NCBI GenBank assembly: GCA_049325055.1
Contig: JBMOPB010000109.1
Coordinates: 1 to 29,474 of the forward strand
Direction of reading: 5' to 3'
Source: BRHc4a sp049325055
GTDB taxonomy: Bacteria; Bacillota; Desulfotomaculia; Desulfotomaculales; Desulfocucumaceae
DNA: 29,474 nucleotides
How positions within the stretch are numbered: the stretch's first letter is position 1; every line of letters begins with the position of its first letter. Made by a program: the position numbers and the translations under genes. Positions 7,622 to 14,451 of the stretch are shown in pieces. The notes under the pieces are model-generated. The model had not been told where the DNA came from and searched no databases. It worked only from the letters and a program-made list of their open reading frames with translations.

Positions 7622-8896
7622 CTATTGTATATTGTTTGCTGCTGACAGCTTATGGCTCTTTCTCCAGCACCACCGTACCACAGCCATAACGGTCAGGCCG
7701 ATGCCGCCGCTGATTAAAAAGGCCGCCGGCGCTCCCAGGTATTTGGCCACGGTGCCGCTGAAAAGGCTGCTTATGGGCGTCATGCCGGCGAAAAGCAAAA
7801 AGTATATGCTCATCACCCTCCCCCTCAGTTCGTGGGGGACTTTCATCTGGATGGAGCTGTTGACGGAGGCGTTAAAGGTAATCATGCTCCAGCCCATCAG
7901 GGCCAGGACCAGCAGTGCCGGCAGATAGGACCTGAGGCCGAAAAGGGCGATCTGAAAAACGCACACCCCTGCGGCACCCCCGTACACAAAGGACTGCCGG
8001 GGCCCAAAACGGCTCAGGTAGGCCAGCACCAGGCCCCCTATCAGTGCACCGGTGCCCATCGCCGACATCATCAGTCCGAACCCCTGGGCCTCCCGGTGCA
8101 GCACATCCCGGGCGTAGACAGGCACCAGTACGTGAAAGTTCATGACCAGCGCGCTCATGGACCCGATCAGCACCATCAGGTAAAAAACATCTGGAGTTTT
8201 TATTATATAAGCAATGCCCCCCCTGATCTCCCCCAGGAGATCCCGTTGAGGCTGTATCGCCGGCCGGGGCCTTTCCTCCAGCCGCATCATGAAAAGACCG
8301 GCCAGTACCGCCATAAAGCTGGCCCCGTTGATCAAGAAGCAGGCCGCCAGGTTCATCTTGGCAATGATCAAGCCGGCCAGGGCCGGGCCCACCACCCTGG
8401 CCCCGTTGAAAACCGATGAATTCAGGGCTATGGCGTTCATCAAATTATCTTTACCCACCATCTCCACCACAAAGGACTGCCTGGCGGGCACGTCCAGGGT
8501 GTTGACCACCCCCATCAGGAAGGCCAGCAGCGCCACCTGCCAGTACTTCACCACCCCCAGAAGGGTGAGCACGCCCAGCATCAGAGCCAGAACCATATAA
8601 CAGGACTGGGTAAGTATAATTAACCTGTGCTTTGACAAACGATCGGCCACCACCCCGGCAAAAACCGAAAACAAAAGGATTGGGCCGAACTGAAAGGCAC
8701 CCATCAGCCCCAGCAGAAAGGGGGACCCTGTCAGTTCCAGCACCAGCCAGGACTGGGCCATTGTTTGCATCCAGGTCCCCACCAGTGAAAAGCACTGTCC
8801 TGTCCAGAACAGCCTGAAATTCCTGTGCCTGAGGGCGGCCAGCATGTCGCCCCGGAATAACTGATTCGCCGTTGAATGGCGATTCGGGTTCTCCAT
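7622..8896 (-). CDS. MFS exporter (EntS/MFS_3-like)
   Basis: 424-residue major facilitator exporter with 12 predicted membrane helices. The start of the body, MLAALRHRNFRLFWTGQCFSLVGTWMQTMAQSWLVLELTGSP, is typical of the MFS_3/EntS group; VADRLSKHR after helix 2-3 is the MFS motif A equivalent, and VPARQSFVVEMVGKDNLMNAIALNS is also characteristic. The start is ambiguous: ATG 8896 has GGGGGTAACA in front, while ATG 8932 has AGGAG 13 bases upstream. I prefer 8896. It is divergent from the GntR regulator and the spacer holds the regulator's palindromic operator, so it may be co-regulated. Substrate unknown; drugs, siderophores or metabolites are usual for the group. Confidence 0.88.
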   Translation of the reverse strand: MENPNRHSTANQLFRGDMLAALRHRNFRLFWTGQCFSLVGTWMQTMAQSWLVLELTGSPFLLGLMGAFQFGPILLFSVFAGVVADRLSKHRLIILTQSCYMVLALMLGVLTLLGVVKYWQVALLAFLMGVVNTLDVPARQSFVVEMVGKDNLMNAIALNSSVFNGARVVGPALAGLIIAKMNLAACFLINGASFMAVLAGLFMMRLEERPRPAIQPQRDLLGEIRGGIAYIIKTPDVFYLMVLIGSMSALVMNFHVLVPVYARDVLHREAQGFGLMMSAMGTGALIGGLVLAYLSRFGPRQSFVYGGAAGVCVFQIALFGLRSYLPALLVLALMGWSMITFNASVNSSIQMKVPHELRGRVMSIYFLLFAGMTPISSLFSGTVAKYLGAPAAFLISGGIGLTVMAVVRWCWRKSHKLSAANNIQ

Positions 8897-8970
8897 TGTT
8901 ACCCCCGGTGTTTTTTTAGGATTATTTATCATCCCATTGTCGTTTCTCCTGCTGATACTCTCAATAGTGC

Positions 8971-8999
8971 TTGAAATATTTTCCCGGATGAGGTTTAAT
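8971..8999 (+). promoter_or_regulatory. Promoter of the gntR-tauE unit
   Basis: TTGAAA (8971-8976), 17 bases, TTTAAT (8994-8999); both hexamers match consensus at five of six positions. The predicted transcript start (about 9006) falls just before the palindromic operator, so a bound regulator would block early elongation or initiation. Confidence 0.6.
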
Positions 9000-9007
9000 A
9001 TAATTAG

Positions 9008-9031
9008 TTTTGGTATACCGGTATACCAAAA
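9008..9031. promoter_or_regulatory. Perfect 24-bp palindromic operator for the GntR protein
   Basis: TTTTGGTATACC followed directly by its exact reverse complement GGTATACCAAAA. It holds two tandem GGTATACC palindromes. FCD-type GntR proteins bind short palindromes of this kind, and E. coli NanR of the same subfamily binds GGTATA repeats. The right end overlaps the AAAAGGAGG ribosome site of the gntR gene, so binding would both block transcription and cover the start region. Likely autoregulation. Confidence 0.8.
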
Positions 9032-9044
9032 GGAGGGACGGACT

Positions 9045-9758
9045 GTGTACGATGAAACGTACCTGGACCCGGTACTTCCCGAGGCGCTTCCGCAGATAAG
9101 GGACAAAGTTTACGAAAAGCTTCGACGGGCCATACTGGAAGGGCGGCTGAAGCCGGGAACCAGGCTGGTGGAGCGCAGGCTGGCGGAGCAGCTAAAAGTC
9201 AGCCGGACACCGGTCCGGGAGGTCATCAGAATGCTGGAGCTGGAAGGGCTTATCTCCTACCTGCCCCGCGCCGGGGCCGTGGTTGCCATTGTAGATAAAG
9301 AGGAGGTCCTGGAGATATACCGGATCAGGGCTGTGCTTGAAGGTCTGGCAGCAAGGCTGGCGGCGGAAAAAATCGGCTATGATCAGATTAAAAGACTTGA
9401 AAATCTTCTTGGTACAATGGAGATTCACACCGGCCCCGGTGAACTGGACCAAATTGAACAGACCCATCAGGAATTCAACGACCTCATTTATAAGGCGGCC
9501 GGCAGCCCCCGCCTGTACAGCATGATTGCCTCCCTGGTGGACCATATTAACAGGTATGTCAGGATGGGGTATGGTTTGCCGGGCCGTATCGCCGAGGCAA
9601 ACAGGGAACACCGAAGGCTTGTGGAGGCGCTGGCTTTGCATGACGGCGACCTGGCCGAAGCAGTTGCCCGCAAACATATAGAGAATTCAAGGCAGGCTTT
9701 TTTCAGTGAACTGGTCCAAAAACAACATAATGATACTGACAGCAGTAGAGGAGTTTAA
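9045..9758 (+). CDS. GntR-family regulator with FCD domain
   Basis: 237-residue transcription factor of the FadR/FCD branch. Residues about 14-80 form the winged helix (VYEKLRRAILEGRLKPGTRLVERRLAEQLKVSRTPVREVIRMLELEGLI). The FCD ligand domain follows, with a likely metal site from FND in HQEFNDLIYKAAGSPRL and His residues of NREHRRLVEAL and ARKHIENSR. The open frame extends left to 8937, but GTG 9045 is the better start: AAGGAGG stands eight bases before it, the promoter and operator lie further left, and family members begin near here. Two bases separate its stop from the TauE/SafE gene, so it probably controls that exporter and perhaps the divergent MFS gene. FCD ligands are usually small organic acids. 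Confidence 0.92.
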   Translation: MYDETYLDPVLPEALPQIRDKVYEKLRRAILEGRLKPGTRLVERRLAEQLKVSRTPVREVIRMLELEGLISYLPRAGAVVAIVDKEEVLEIYRIRAVLEGLAARLAAEKIGYDQIKRLENLLGTMEIHTGPGELDQIEQTHQEFNDLIYKAAGSPRLYSMIASLVDHINRYVRMGYGLPGRIAEANREHRRLVEALALHDGDLAEAVARKHIENSRQAFFSELVQKQHNDTDSSRGV

Positions 9759-9760
9759 TA

Positions 9761-10534
9761 ATGACGGCGACAATGGTTATTTATATTTTTCTGGCGGGCG
9801 TAGCTTCCGGGTTTGTGAACACCGTGGGCGGAGGAGGATCATTGATCTCCCTTCCAGCGCTGATTTTTGCGGGACTGCCCTCGGCGGTGGCCAACGGCAC
9901 AAACCGGATAGCGCTGATGGCGCAAAATGTTGTTGCCATAGAATACTTCCGGCAAAAGGGCTTCTTTTATCCAAAGCTGAGCCTTTTACTGGGTATACCC
10001 GCGGTTTTGGGATCCATCTTGGGAGCCAAGTTCGCCATATCCCTCTCGGACGAGATGTTCAACAAAGTACTGGCCCTTGTAATGCTCACTGTATTGGTCC
10101 TGATCATCTGGCGTCCGGAAAAGAAATTCCTCAAATCCGGAGAGCAGGAAAACCTTGAAGGCCTGCGCCTTATTGGGGCCGTATTGGCTTTCTTCGGGGT
10201 TGGATTTTACGGAGGCTTCATACAGGCCGGGGTCGGCTTTATCATTATAGCCTCCCTGACGCTCATCACCGGCATGTCGCTGGTGAAGATAAACAGCCTG
10301 AAGGTGTTTATAAGCATAATATACATGTTTTCTTCCCTGCTGGTTTTTGTTTTCAGCGGCAAGGTCGACTGGGTGCTGGGAATCATACTGGCGGCCGGCA
10401 ACGCCATAGGAGCGTATCTGGGAGGAGTCTTCACCGTTCATAAGGGAGACAAATGGATTAGAGTGTTCCTGGTGGTGACCGTGCTGATACTTTCCGGCAA
10501 ACTCCTGGGGGTACATAAGCTGATAGGTTTGTAA
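9761..10534 (+). CDS. TauE/SafE family anion exporter
   Basis: 257-residue membrane protein of the TauE/SafE (sulfite/sulfoacetate exporter, DUF81) family with about eight helices. Conserved features are FLAGVASGFVNTVGGGGSLISLPAL at the N-terminus, VANGTNRIALMAQN, and the second-repeat equivalent GFYGGFIQAGVGFIIIASL near residue 150. ATG 9761 follows an AGGAG site, two bases after gntR, so the two genes are one operon. The regulator probably senses the exported anion or its precursor. The family also exports other carboxylates and sulfonates, so sulfite is not certain. Confidence 0.9.
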   Translation: MTATMVIYIFLAGVASGFVNTVGGGGSLISLPALIFAGLPSAVANGTNRIALMAQNVVAIEYFRQKGFFYPKLSLLLGIPAVLGSILGAKFAISLSDEMFNKVLALVMLTVLVLIIWRPEKKFLKSGEQENLEGLRLIGAVLAFFGVGFYGGFIQAGVGFIIIASLTLITGMSLVKINSLKVFISIIYMFSSLLVFVFSGKVDWVLGIILAAGNAIGAYLGGVFTVHKGDKWIRVFLVVTVLILSGKLLGVHKLIGL

Positions 10535-10558
10535 AACTTAATTTCAGAAATAAACAAG

Positions 10559-10587
10559 CCTCCGGGAATCAATAATAAACCCGGAGG
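10559..10587 (+). terminator. Hairpin ending the gntR-tauE operon
   Basis: CCTCCGGG (10559-10566) pairs perfectly with CCCGGAGG (10580-10587) around a 13-base A+T loop, 25 bases after the tauE stop. The trailing run is only TT, so termination may be weak. Confidence 0.6.
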
Positions 10588-10754
10588 TTCCCCGCAGTTA
10601 ATACCAGGACGTAATAAACCCCCGGTGCCATGGGATGACAGAAAAGGGGAAGGAATGAGCGTCGGGGAGCTGCTGACTGAAAAGGTAGAAAACCTGATAG
10701 AGGATCAATAAGATAGATACAAAAACCCCTGCCATTAAGGCATAATTAAGGAGG
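10588..10754 (+). other. Mostly empty spacer with a possible 18-codon frame
   Basis: No recognisable gene. A short frame, MSVGELLTEKVENLIEDQ, runs from ATG 10655 to a stop at 10711 behind GGGGAAGG; it looks codon-biased and amphipathic but is too short to judge. No convincing promoter is seen for the small ORF that follows. Confidence 0.3.
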
Positions 10755-10761
10755 GAAATAA

Positions 10762-10872
10762 ATGGCCGAAGATAGGGACCGCAAGGAAAATAAAAACGTG
10801 GAACACTGCCGCTGCGGCCTTGGATCAGCTTACATATTAAGTATACCCCCGACAGTGACGAGAGATAGCTGA
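10762..10872 (+). CDS. Small ORF, 36 residues, unknown
   Basis: A 36-codon frame starts at ATG 10762 with a near-perfect ribosome site AAGGAGGG six bases upstream. It begins MAEDRDRKENKNVEHCRCG, a strongly charged stretch followed by a CxC pair, and ends with a short hydrophobic segment (SAYILSIPP) and TRDS. An intrinsic terminator starts at the stop codon. The combination of strong ribosome site, complete frame and terminator supports a real small transcript. I do not recognise the protein; it could also be the stub of a larger decayed gene. Confidence 0.45.
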   Translation: MAEDRDRKENKNVEHCRCGLGSAYILSIPPTVTRDS

Positions 10873-10896
10873 AAACCCGGTCAGACCGGGTTTTTA
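10873..10896. terminator. Terminator shared by the small ORF and the thioesterase
   Basis: AACCCGGTC, one base, GACCGGGTT, then TTTATATTTT on the + strand; on the minus strand a shorter TTTTC run follows. It stands between two converging genes and probably works in both directions, better on the + strand. Confidence 0.75.
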
Positions 10897-10921
10897 TATT
10901 TTGGGCCCATTGCCGGAGCGC

Positions 10922-11350
10922 CTATTCCCTGCTTATTTTGTCAGCATCAACAATTGCCATGGTGCACCGTGATATGCATATAAGTTTTTCCTCTTCGTCG
11001 GTGATCTTAATTTCCCAAACCATCGTGGTGCGTCCTTTATATAAAGGTATGGCCCTGGCCTTTACCAAACCGCTCCTTTTTGAGCGCAGATGGTTTGCGT
11101 TGATTTCAAGTCCCACCGGAAGCTGTTTTTGCGGGTTTAAATTCAGATAAGTCCCGGTGGAGGCGGCAGTTTCGGCCAAAACAACCGAAGCCCCACCGTG
11201 CAGCAAGCCCAGTGGCTGGTGGGTCCTGGCATCCACCGGCATAGTCATTACCACCAGATCGGGAGTTAAAACCTCGCTACTTATCCCCAGAAGGCCGACA
11301 ATACTATTTTTAACAATATTCTGGAATTCCGGGTCGATTGTATTAGCCAC
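10922..11350 (-). CDS. Hotdog-fold thioesterase (PaaI/YbdB type)
   Basis: 142-residue hotdog thioesterase that hydrolyses acyl- or aryl-CoA thioesters in the cytoplasm. The family core is LLGISSEVLTPDLVVMTMPV, then HQPLGLLHGGASVVLAETAAS, where the HGG loop and catalytic-type Glu lie on the central helix, and ISRCTMAIVD at the end. The start is GTG 11350 with AAAGGG nine bases before. It lies 30 bases after the truncated LysO frame and hexokinase on the same strand. With several acyl-CoA ligases nearby it may release stalled CoA esters, but that link is inference. Confidence 0.9.
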   Translation of the reverse strand: MANTIDPEFQNIVKNSIVGLLGISSEVLTPDLVVMTMPVDARTHQPLGLLHGGASVVLAETAASTGTYLNLNPQKQLPVGLEINANHLRSKRSGLVKARAIPLYKGRTTMVWEIKITDEEEKLICISRCTMAIVDADKISRE

Positions 11351-11380
11351 ATCATCAGCCCTTTCATCAATAATCTTTGT

Positions 11381-11746
11381 TCAAAGACCAATCAGCAACG
11401 GTACGAGAACAGGCACCATGGCCGAAAGGGTGGCGCCGTTAACAAAGGCTATAACCGTGGTGTCTGCGTCAGTTGACCTGGCAATAAGGGGAAGCGTGGT
11501 GTCCATGGTAGTGGCTCCCCCGGGGGCCACCGCCGCAAGGCTGCCGATCCTGGCCGCCAGCACGGGTATCAAAACAAATGCTATAATCTCCCGCATCACA
11601 TTGGTCAGGAAGGCCAGTGCCCCGGCCTCAACACTGTATATCTGGGATAGTATCACCCCAGAAAGGCTATACCAGCCGAAGCCGGCCCCGACCGCAGACG
11701 CTTCTTTTAGCGGCATGCGGCACCTCATCAATGAACTCTCATTCAA
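11381..11746 (-). pseudogene. Truncated LysO-family lysine exporter
   Basis: The 121-residue frame matches only the C-terminal part of the LysO (YbjE, DUF340) lysine/thialysine exporter: GAGFGWYSLSGVILSQIY, LTNVMREIIAFVLIPVL, APGGATTMDTTLPLI and a final hydrophobic helix. LysO proteins are about 200 residues or about 300 in E. coli, so the first helices are missing. The upstream frame is taken up by hexokinase, whose stop overlaps the possible TTG start by three bases. A second possible start, ATG 11716, has GAGGTG in front. It is probably a remnant left when the N-terminal half was lost, though short-range translation remains possible. Confidence 0.75.
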
Positions 11747-13056
11747 TTATATACCAACGCAGCCGCAATTGCAGCCCCGACACCGGACCCGTTTTTCACC
11801 AGTTTAGTGACGACCAGGTCTTTTCTTTTAAGCACATTGTTTAAGGTAACCTGAAGCATGCGGGAATAGCCCGGTGTCAGCTCATACAGTGATCCGTCAA
11901 CCGCTATGGTGTGCACACCGCAGAACTCCGGATCAATATGACTTAGAATACCTGCGTATGTGGCCGCTATAAGCTGAACCGAACGAATAACGGCAATTGA
12001 GGCAATGGAGCGCAGGATCACCCTCTCTTCGAGCAGGGAATCATGAATCCCGCACCTTAACCCAAGCCACCCAGACACGTTGGCCAAACCCGGGGTATCA
12101 TCAGAAAGCAGTTGGGAAATATCCTCCGACCTGAAGTTATGTTTCTTAGATAATATTCCGGTGTCCTTATTATTAAATATAAGGCCCTGATCCACAAAAT
12201 CCTGAATGATGATCCTTGCCAGTTCGCCTAAATATTGACCCGATACCATTTTTTCCAGGCGCTGTTCCCCCGGGTGCTCACTGGCGCTGTCTAATTGCAT
12301 ATCATATTTTGTAATTGGCAGCTTATCAAAATTTCCCGACTCGATATTAATAATCATTTCACCGCCTGTAATCGGAGAGCGGGGCTCAAGATAGCATGTA
12401 TTGTGACCGGTGCCGCAAATAGAGCCGATATCCGCCCGGAGGTCGTTATATGCCCCGGCAAGCAAAGTCCCCACCGTATCGTTAATAACCGCCTGTGGAA
12501 CGACATTATTCAGATTTTGTTTTTTAAGAGAATCCGCCAGTATTTCATTTATGTCCCTTCCCACCACTCCGGATGTTTTTATTTCTTTGGTCCATTTCAA
12601 AAGTATGGCCCGGTTCACCCCCAGTTGCCGGATGGGAAAAGAAAAGGTGTGGCCCAGCGGGTAGACACAGCCGGGTTTCACCATATCCTCAATTTGTTTT
12701 GCGATAAAGCCAAACAGATCTGTTATGTCACTGTTTTCTGACTTAAAGTCAAAGCCCCCGCTTGGGTCTGTTAAAGGAAAGGCCCTGCATTCTCTTATTT
12801 CATAGTCCCCCCGGCCCCTCAAATCAACCAGCAGCACCCGCACATTTGTGCCTCCGAAATCAATGGCCAGATATGTCCCTTTTTCTTCACCGGTCGGCCT
12901 TGTCAGGAAGGAAGGGATCATTTTTAAAGAGCTTTTCTGTCCGCTAAGCCCGGACACCATATCCCCTTTAAACAACCGGGCTATCTCCAGTATCTGTGCG
13001 CCGGACATAACAAAGTCCGCCCTCAGTTTTCTTATGGCATTCGGCAAATCATACAT
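11743..13056 (-). CDS. Eukaryotic-type hexokinase
   Basis: 437-residue enzyme of the eukaryotic hexokinase family (Hexokinase_1 and _2 domains), phosphorylating glucose or a related hexose with ATP. Visible are the phosphate-1 motif LAIDFGGTNVRVL (residues 63-75), the sugar-binding LGHTFSFP (134-141), WTKEIKTSGVVGRDI, catalytic Asp 193 in INDTVGTLLAGAY, phosphate-2 GTGHNTCYLE, and GSGVGAAIAAAL near the C-terminus. The length equals one yeast-type or half of a mammalian enzyme. Bacteria normally use ROK or Glk glucokinases, so this type is unusual. ATG 13056 follows GCAGGAGGGG. A TATAAT (minus strand, 13153-13158) may be its -10. It is not in a sugar operon. Confidence 0.93.
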   Translation of the reverse strand: MYDLPNAIRKLRADFVMSGAQILEIARLFKGDMVSGLSGQKSSLKMIPSFLTRPTGEEKGTYLAIDFGGTNVRVLLVDLRGRGDYEIRECRAFPLTDPSGGFDFKSENSDITDLFGFIAKQIEDMVKPGCVYPLGHTFSFPIRQLGVNRAILLKWTKEIKTSGVVGRDINEILADSLKKQNLNNVVPQAVINDTVGTLLAGAYNDLRADIGSICGTGHNTCYLEPRSPITGGEMIINIESGNFDKLPITKYDMQLDSASEHPGEQRLEKMVSGQYLGELARIIIQDFVDQGLIFNNKDTGILSKKHNFRSEDISQLLSDDTPGLANVSGWLGLRCGIHDSLLEERVILRSIASIAVIRSVQLIAATYAGILSHIDPEFCGVHTIAVDGSLYELTPGYSRMLQVTLNNVLKRKDLVVTKLVKNGSGVGAAIAAALVYN

Positions 13057-13208
13057 ATTGGCCCCTCCTGCAACTGATTACATACTGCGGCATATCATGC
13101 AGCCGGACCCGCTCTTTAAAACTGCAGCGGCATTTTGTTATCCGGCTACATTATTATACTCTCATTTATTACCTGCCGCTATGACGGCATTCCGGTCCAG
13201 TTCCCGCA

Positions 13209-13248
13209 AAAAAATAAAGCCCCGGAATTCTCACCCCGATGGCTTTAT
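13209..13248 (-). terminator. Terminator of the SLH-protein gene
   Basis: On the minus strand ATAAAGCC and GGCTTTAT close a long hairpin (+ coordinates 13214-13221 and 13241-13248) with an inner CGGGG/CCCGG-like part, followed by TTTTTT. It lies about 90 bases after the SLH gene's stop and upstream of hexokinase. Confidence 0.75.
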
Positions 13249-13335
13249 GCGGTATTTATAATAGGACCAATGACTTTTTCACGCAGGACAATAGTCCCGG
13301 ACTAATCAACGAAACCAGCTGGACCTGTCGCGCGT

Positions 13336-14331
13336 TCACTTCCCGGTGTTGTAGGACTCCAGCATCCTCTGCAACAACTGCACAGCCTCCATTTTAGTAA
13401 TAAATTGTTCAGGCCTGAAGGTTCCGTCCGGATAACCTGCCACCACTCCATAGGCCTTGGCGGAGTCAATATTTTCTTTCGCCCAGAGAGGCAATTCATC
13501 CTTAAAACTGTTTCCTTCTTTTAACGGAGGCAAAAAGTTTGCGGTTGCAGATACCGCCTCCGCCCTTGTTATAAGGTAAAACGGCATCAGCCATCCCCCG
13601 GGGTAGCCCAGGATAATACCATTGTCTGCCAACGGGCTTATTCTGTCTGCGTCTTGCCCAGCCAGGCCATGTATATCATTATACTGATTAAAGAATAAGT
13701 GATTTTCCCCGGCATTTTTTAGGGAAGAAGCCGGGAAGGGTTCCGTAACATACCCAAGCATCCTGAAAAACTCCAGTCTGGTAACATACCACCCGGGATT
13801 GATCAAGGATTCCTGTCCTGACTCCAGCAGTTTGGAGACCCTGATTTTGCTCAGGTTCTCTTTGTTAAACACAAAATCCAAAACAGAGATATCGCCTTTG
13901 TCTATACTGGAAACTTCCACTGTGATGGAACGGGGGGTACCCGATATAAACCTTACATCCCGTATCTGGTTTTTATGTCCATCGACAAATTCCGGCCACT
14001 CCACGAAATTCCTGAAATTTTGGTCGTCTGGGGCCTGCATGTAACAGGTACCTAGCGGCAGCTCAATCTTTATTCTGCTCCCGGGATAGACGGGGACATC
14101 CACTCCTTCATTGCCGGCTATCCTTGCTGTCCCCAGCTCATTATTATCCCCAAAAGAAACAGAGGGAGCGCCAAGAGACATGTACCTTATAGTGCCGGTA
14201 CCCGTCTTTCCATCCGGGCCTGTAACAATACTGTTATAAAAGTTTACTTTGATGTCGGTTGCCGCCCCGGCAGCAGCAGGCATTATCAAACATACTATTA
14301 AAACGGTTAACAAACGAATTATCCGCATCAC
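13336..14331 (-). CDS. Secreted protein with SLH domains
   Basis: 331-residue exported protein. A signal peptide covers about residues 1-24 (MMRIIRLLTVLIVCLIMPAAAGA). Residues about 25-180 form a beta-rich domain I cannot assign. The C-terminal half holds three S-layer homology repeats that anchor proteins to cell-wall polymers: a weak one at WYVTRLEFFRML, a second ending ITRAEAVSATANFL, and a clear third, FKDELPLWAKENIDSAKAYGVVAGYPDGTFRPEQFITKMEAVQLLQRML. The start is GTG 14331 or the adjacent ATG 14328 behind AGGGGGTGAT. It is flanked by its own terminator and looks monocistronic. Role: cell-surface protein; exact function unknown. Confidence 0.88.
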   Translation of the reverse strand: MMRIIRLLTVLIVCLIMPAAAGAATDIKVNFYNSIVTGPDGKTGTGTIRYMSLGAPSVSFGDNNELGTARIAGNEGVDVPVYPGSRIKIELPLGTCYMQAPDDQNFRNFVEWPEFVDGHKNQIRDVRFISGTPRSITVEVSSIDKGDISVLDFVFNKENLSKIRVSKLLESGQESLINPGWYVTRLEFFRMLGYVTEPFPASSLKNAGENHLFFNQYNDIHGLAGQDADRISPLADNGIILGYPGGWLMPFYLITRAEAVSATANFLPPLKEGNSFKDELPLWAKENIDSAKAYGVVAGYPDGTFRPEQFITKMEAVQLLQRMLESYNTGK

Positions 14332-14451
14332 GCCAAATCACCCCCTGTGTTTTTCCTAAAACATATTTTACCATAATCAGTTAGGGAATGAATTATTATC
14401 ATCTGCCCGGATCGGCTTAATTTAGCCGTATTGCAGGAAGCCTGAATACTT

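Noticed and set aside
8937..9044. N-terminal extension of the GntR frame from 8937
   Set aside because: It spans the promoter and the palindromic operator. GTG 9045 has an ideal AAGGAGG and fits the family start.
14332..14451. CGGCT/AGCCG hairpin (14413-14428) as a terminator of the acyl-CoA ligase
   Set aside because: The stem has only 5 bp and no U run follows on the minus strand; a terminator could not be supported.
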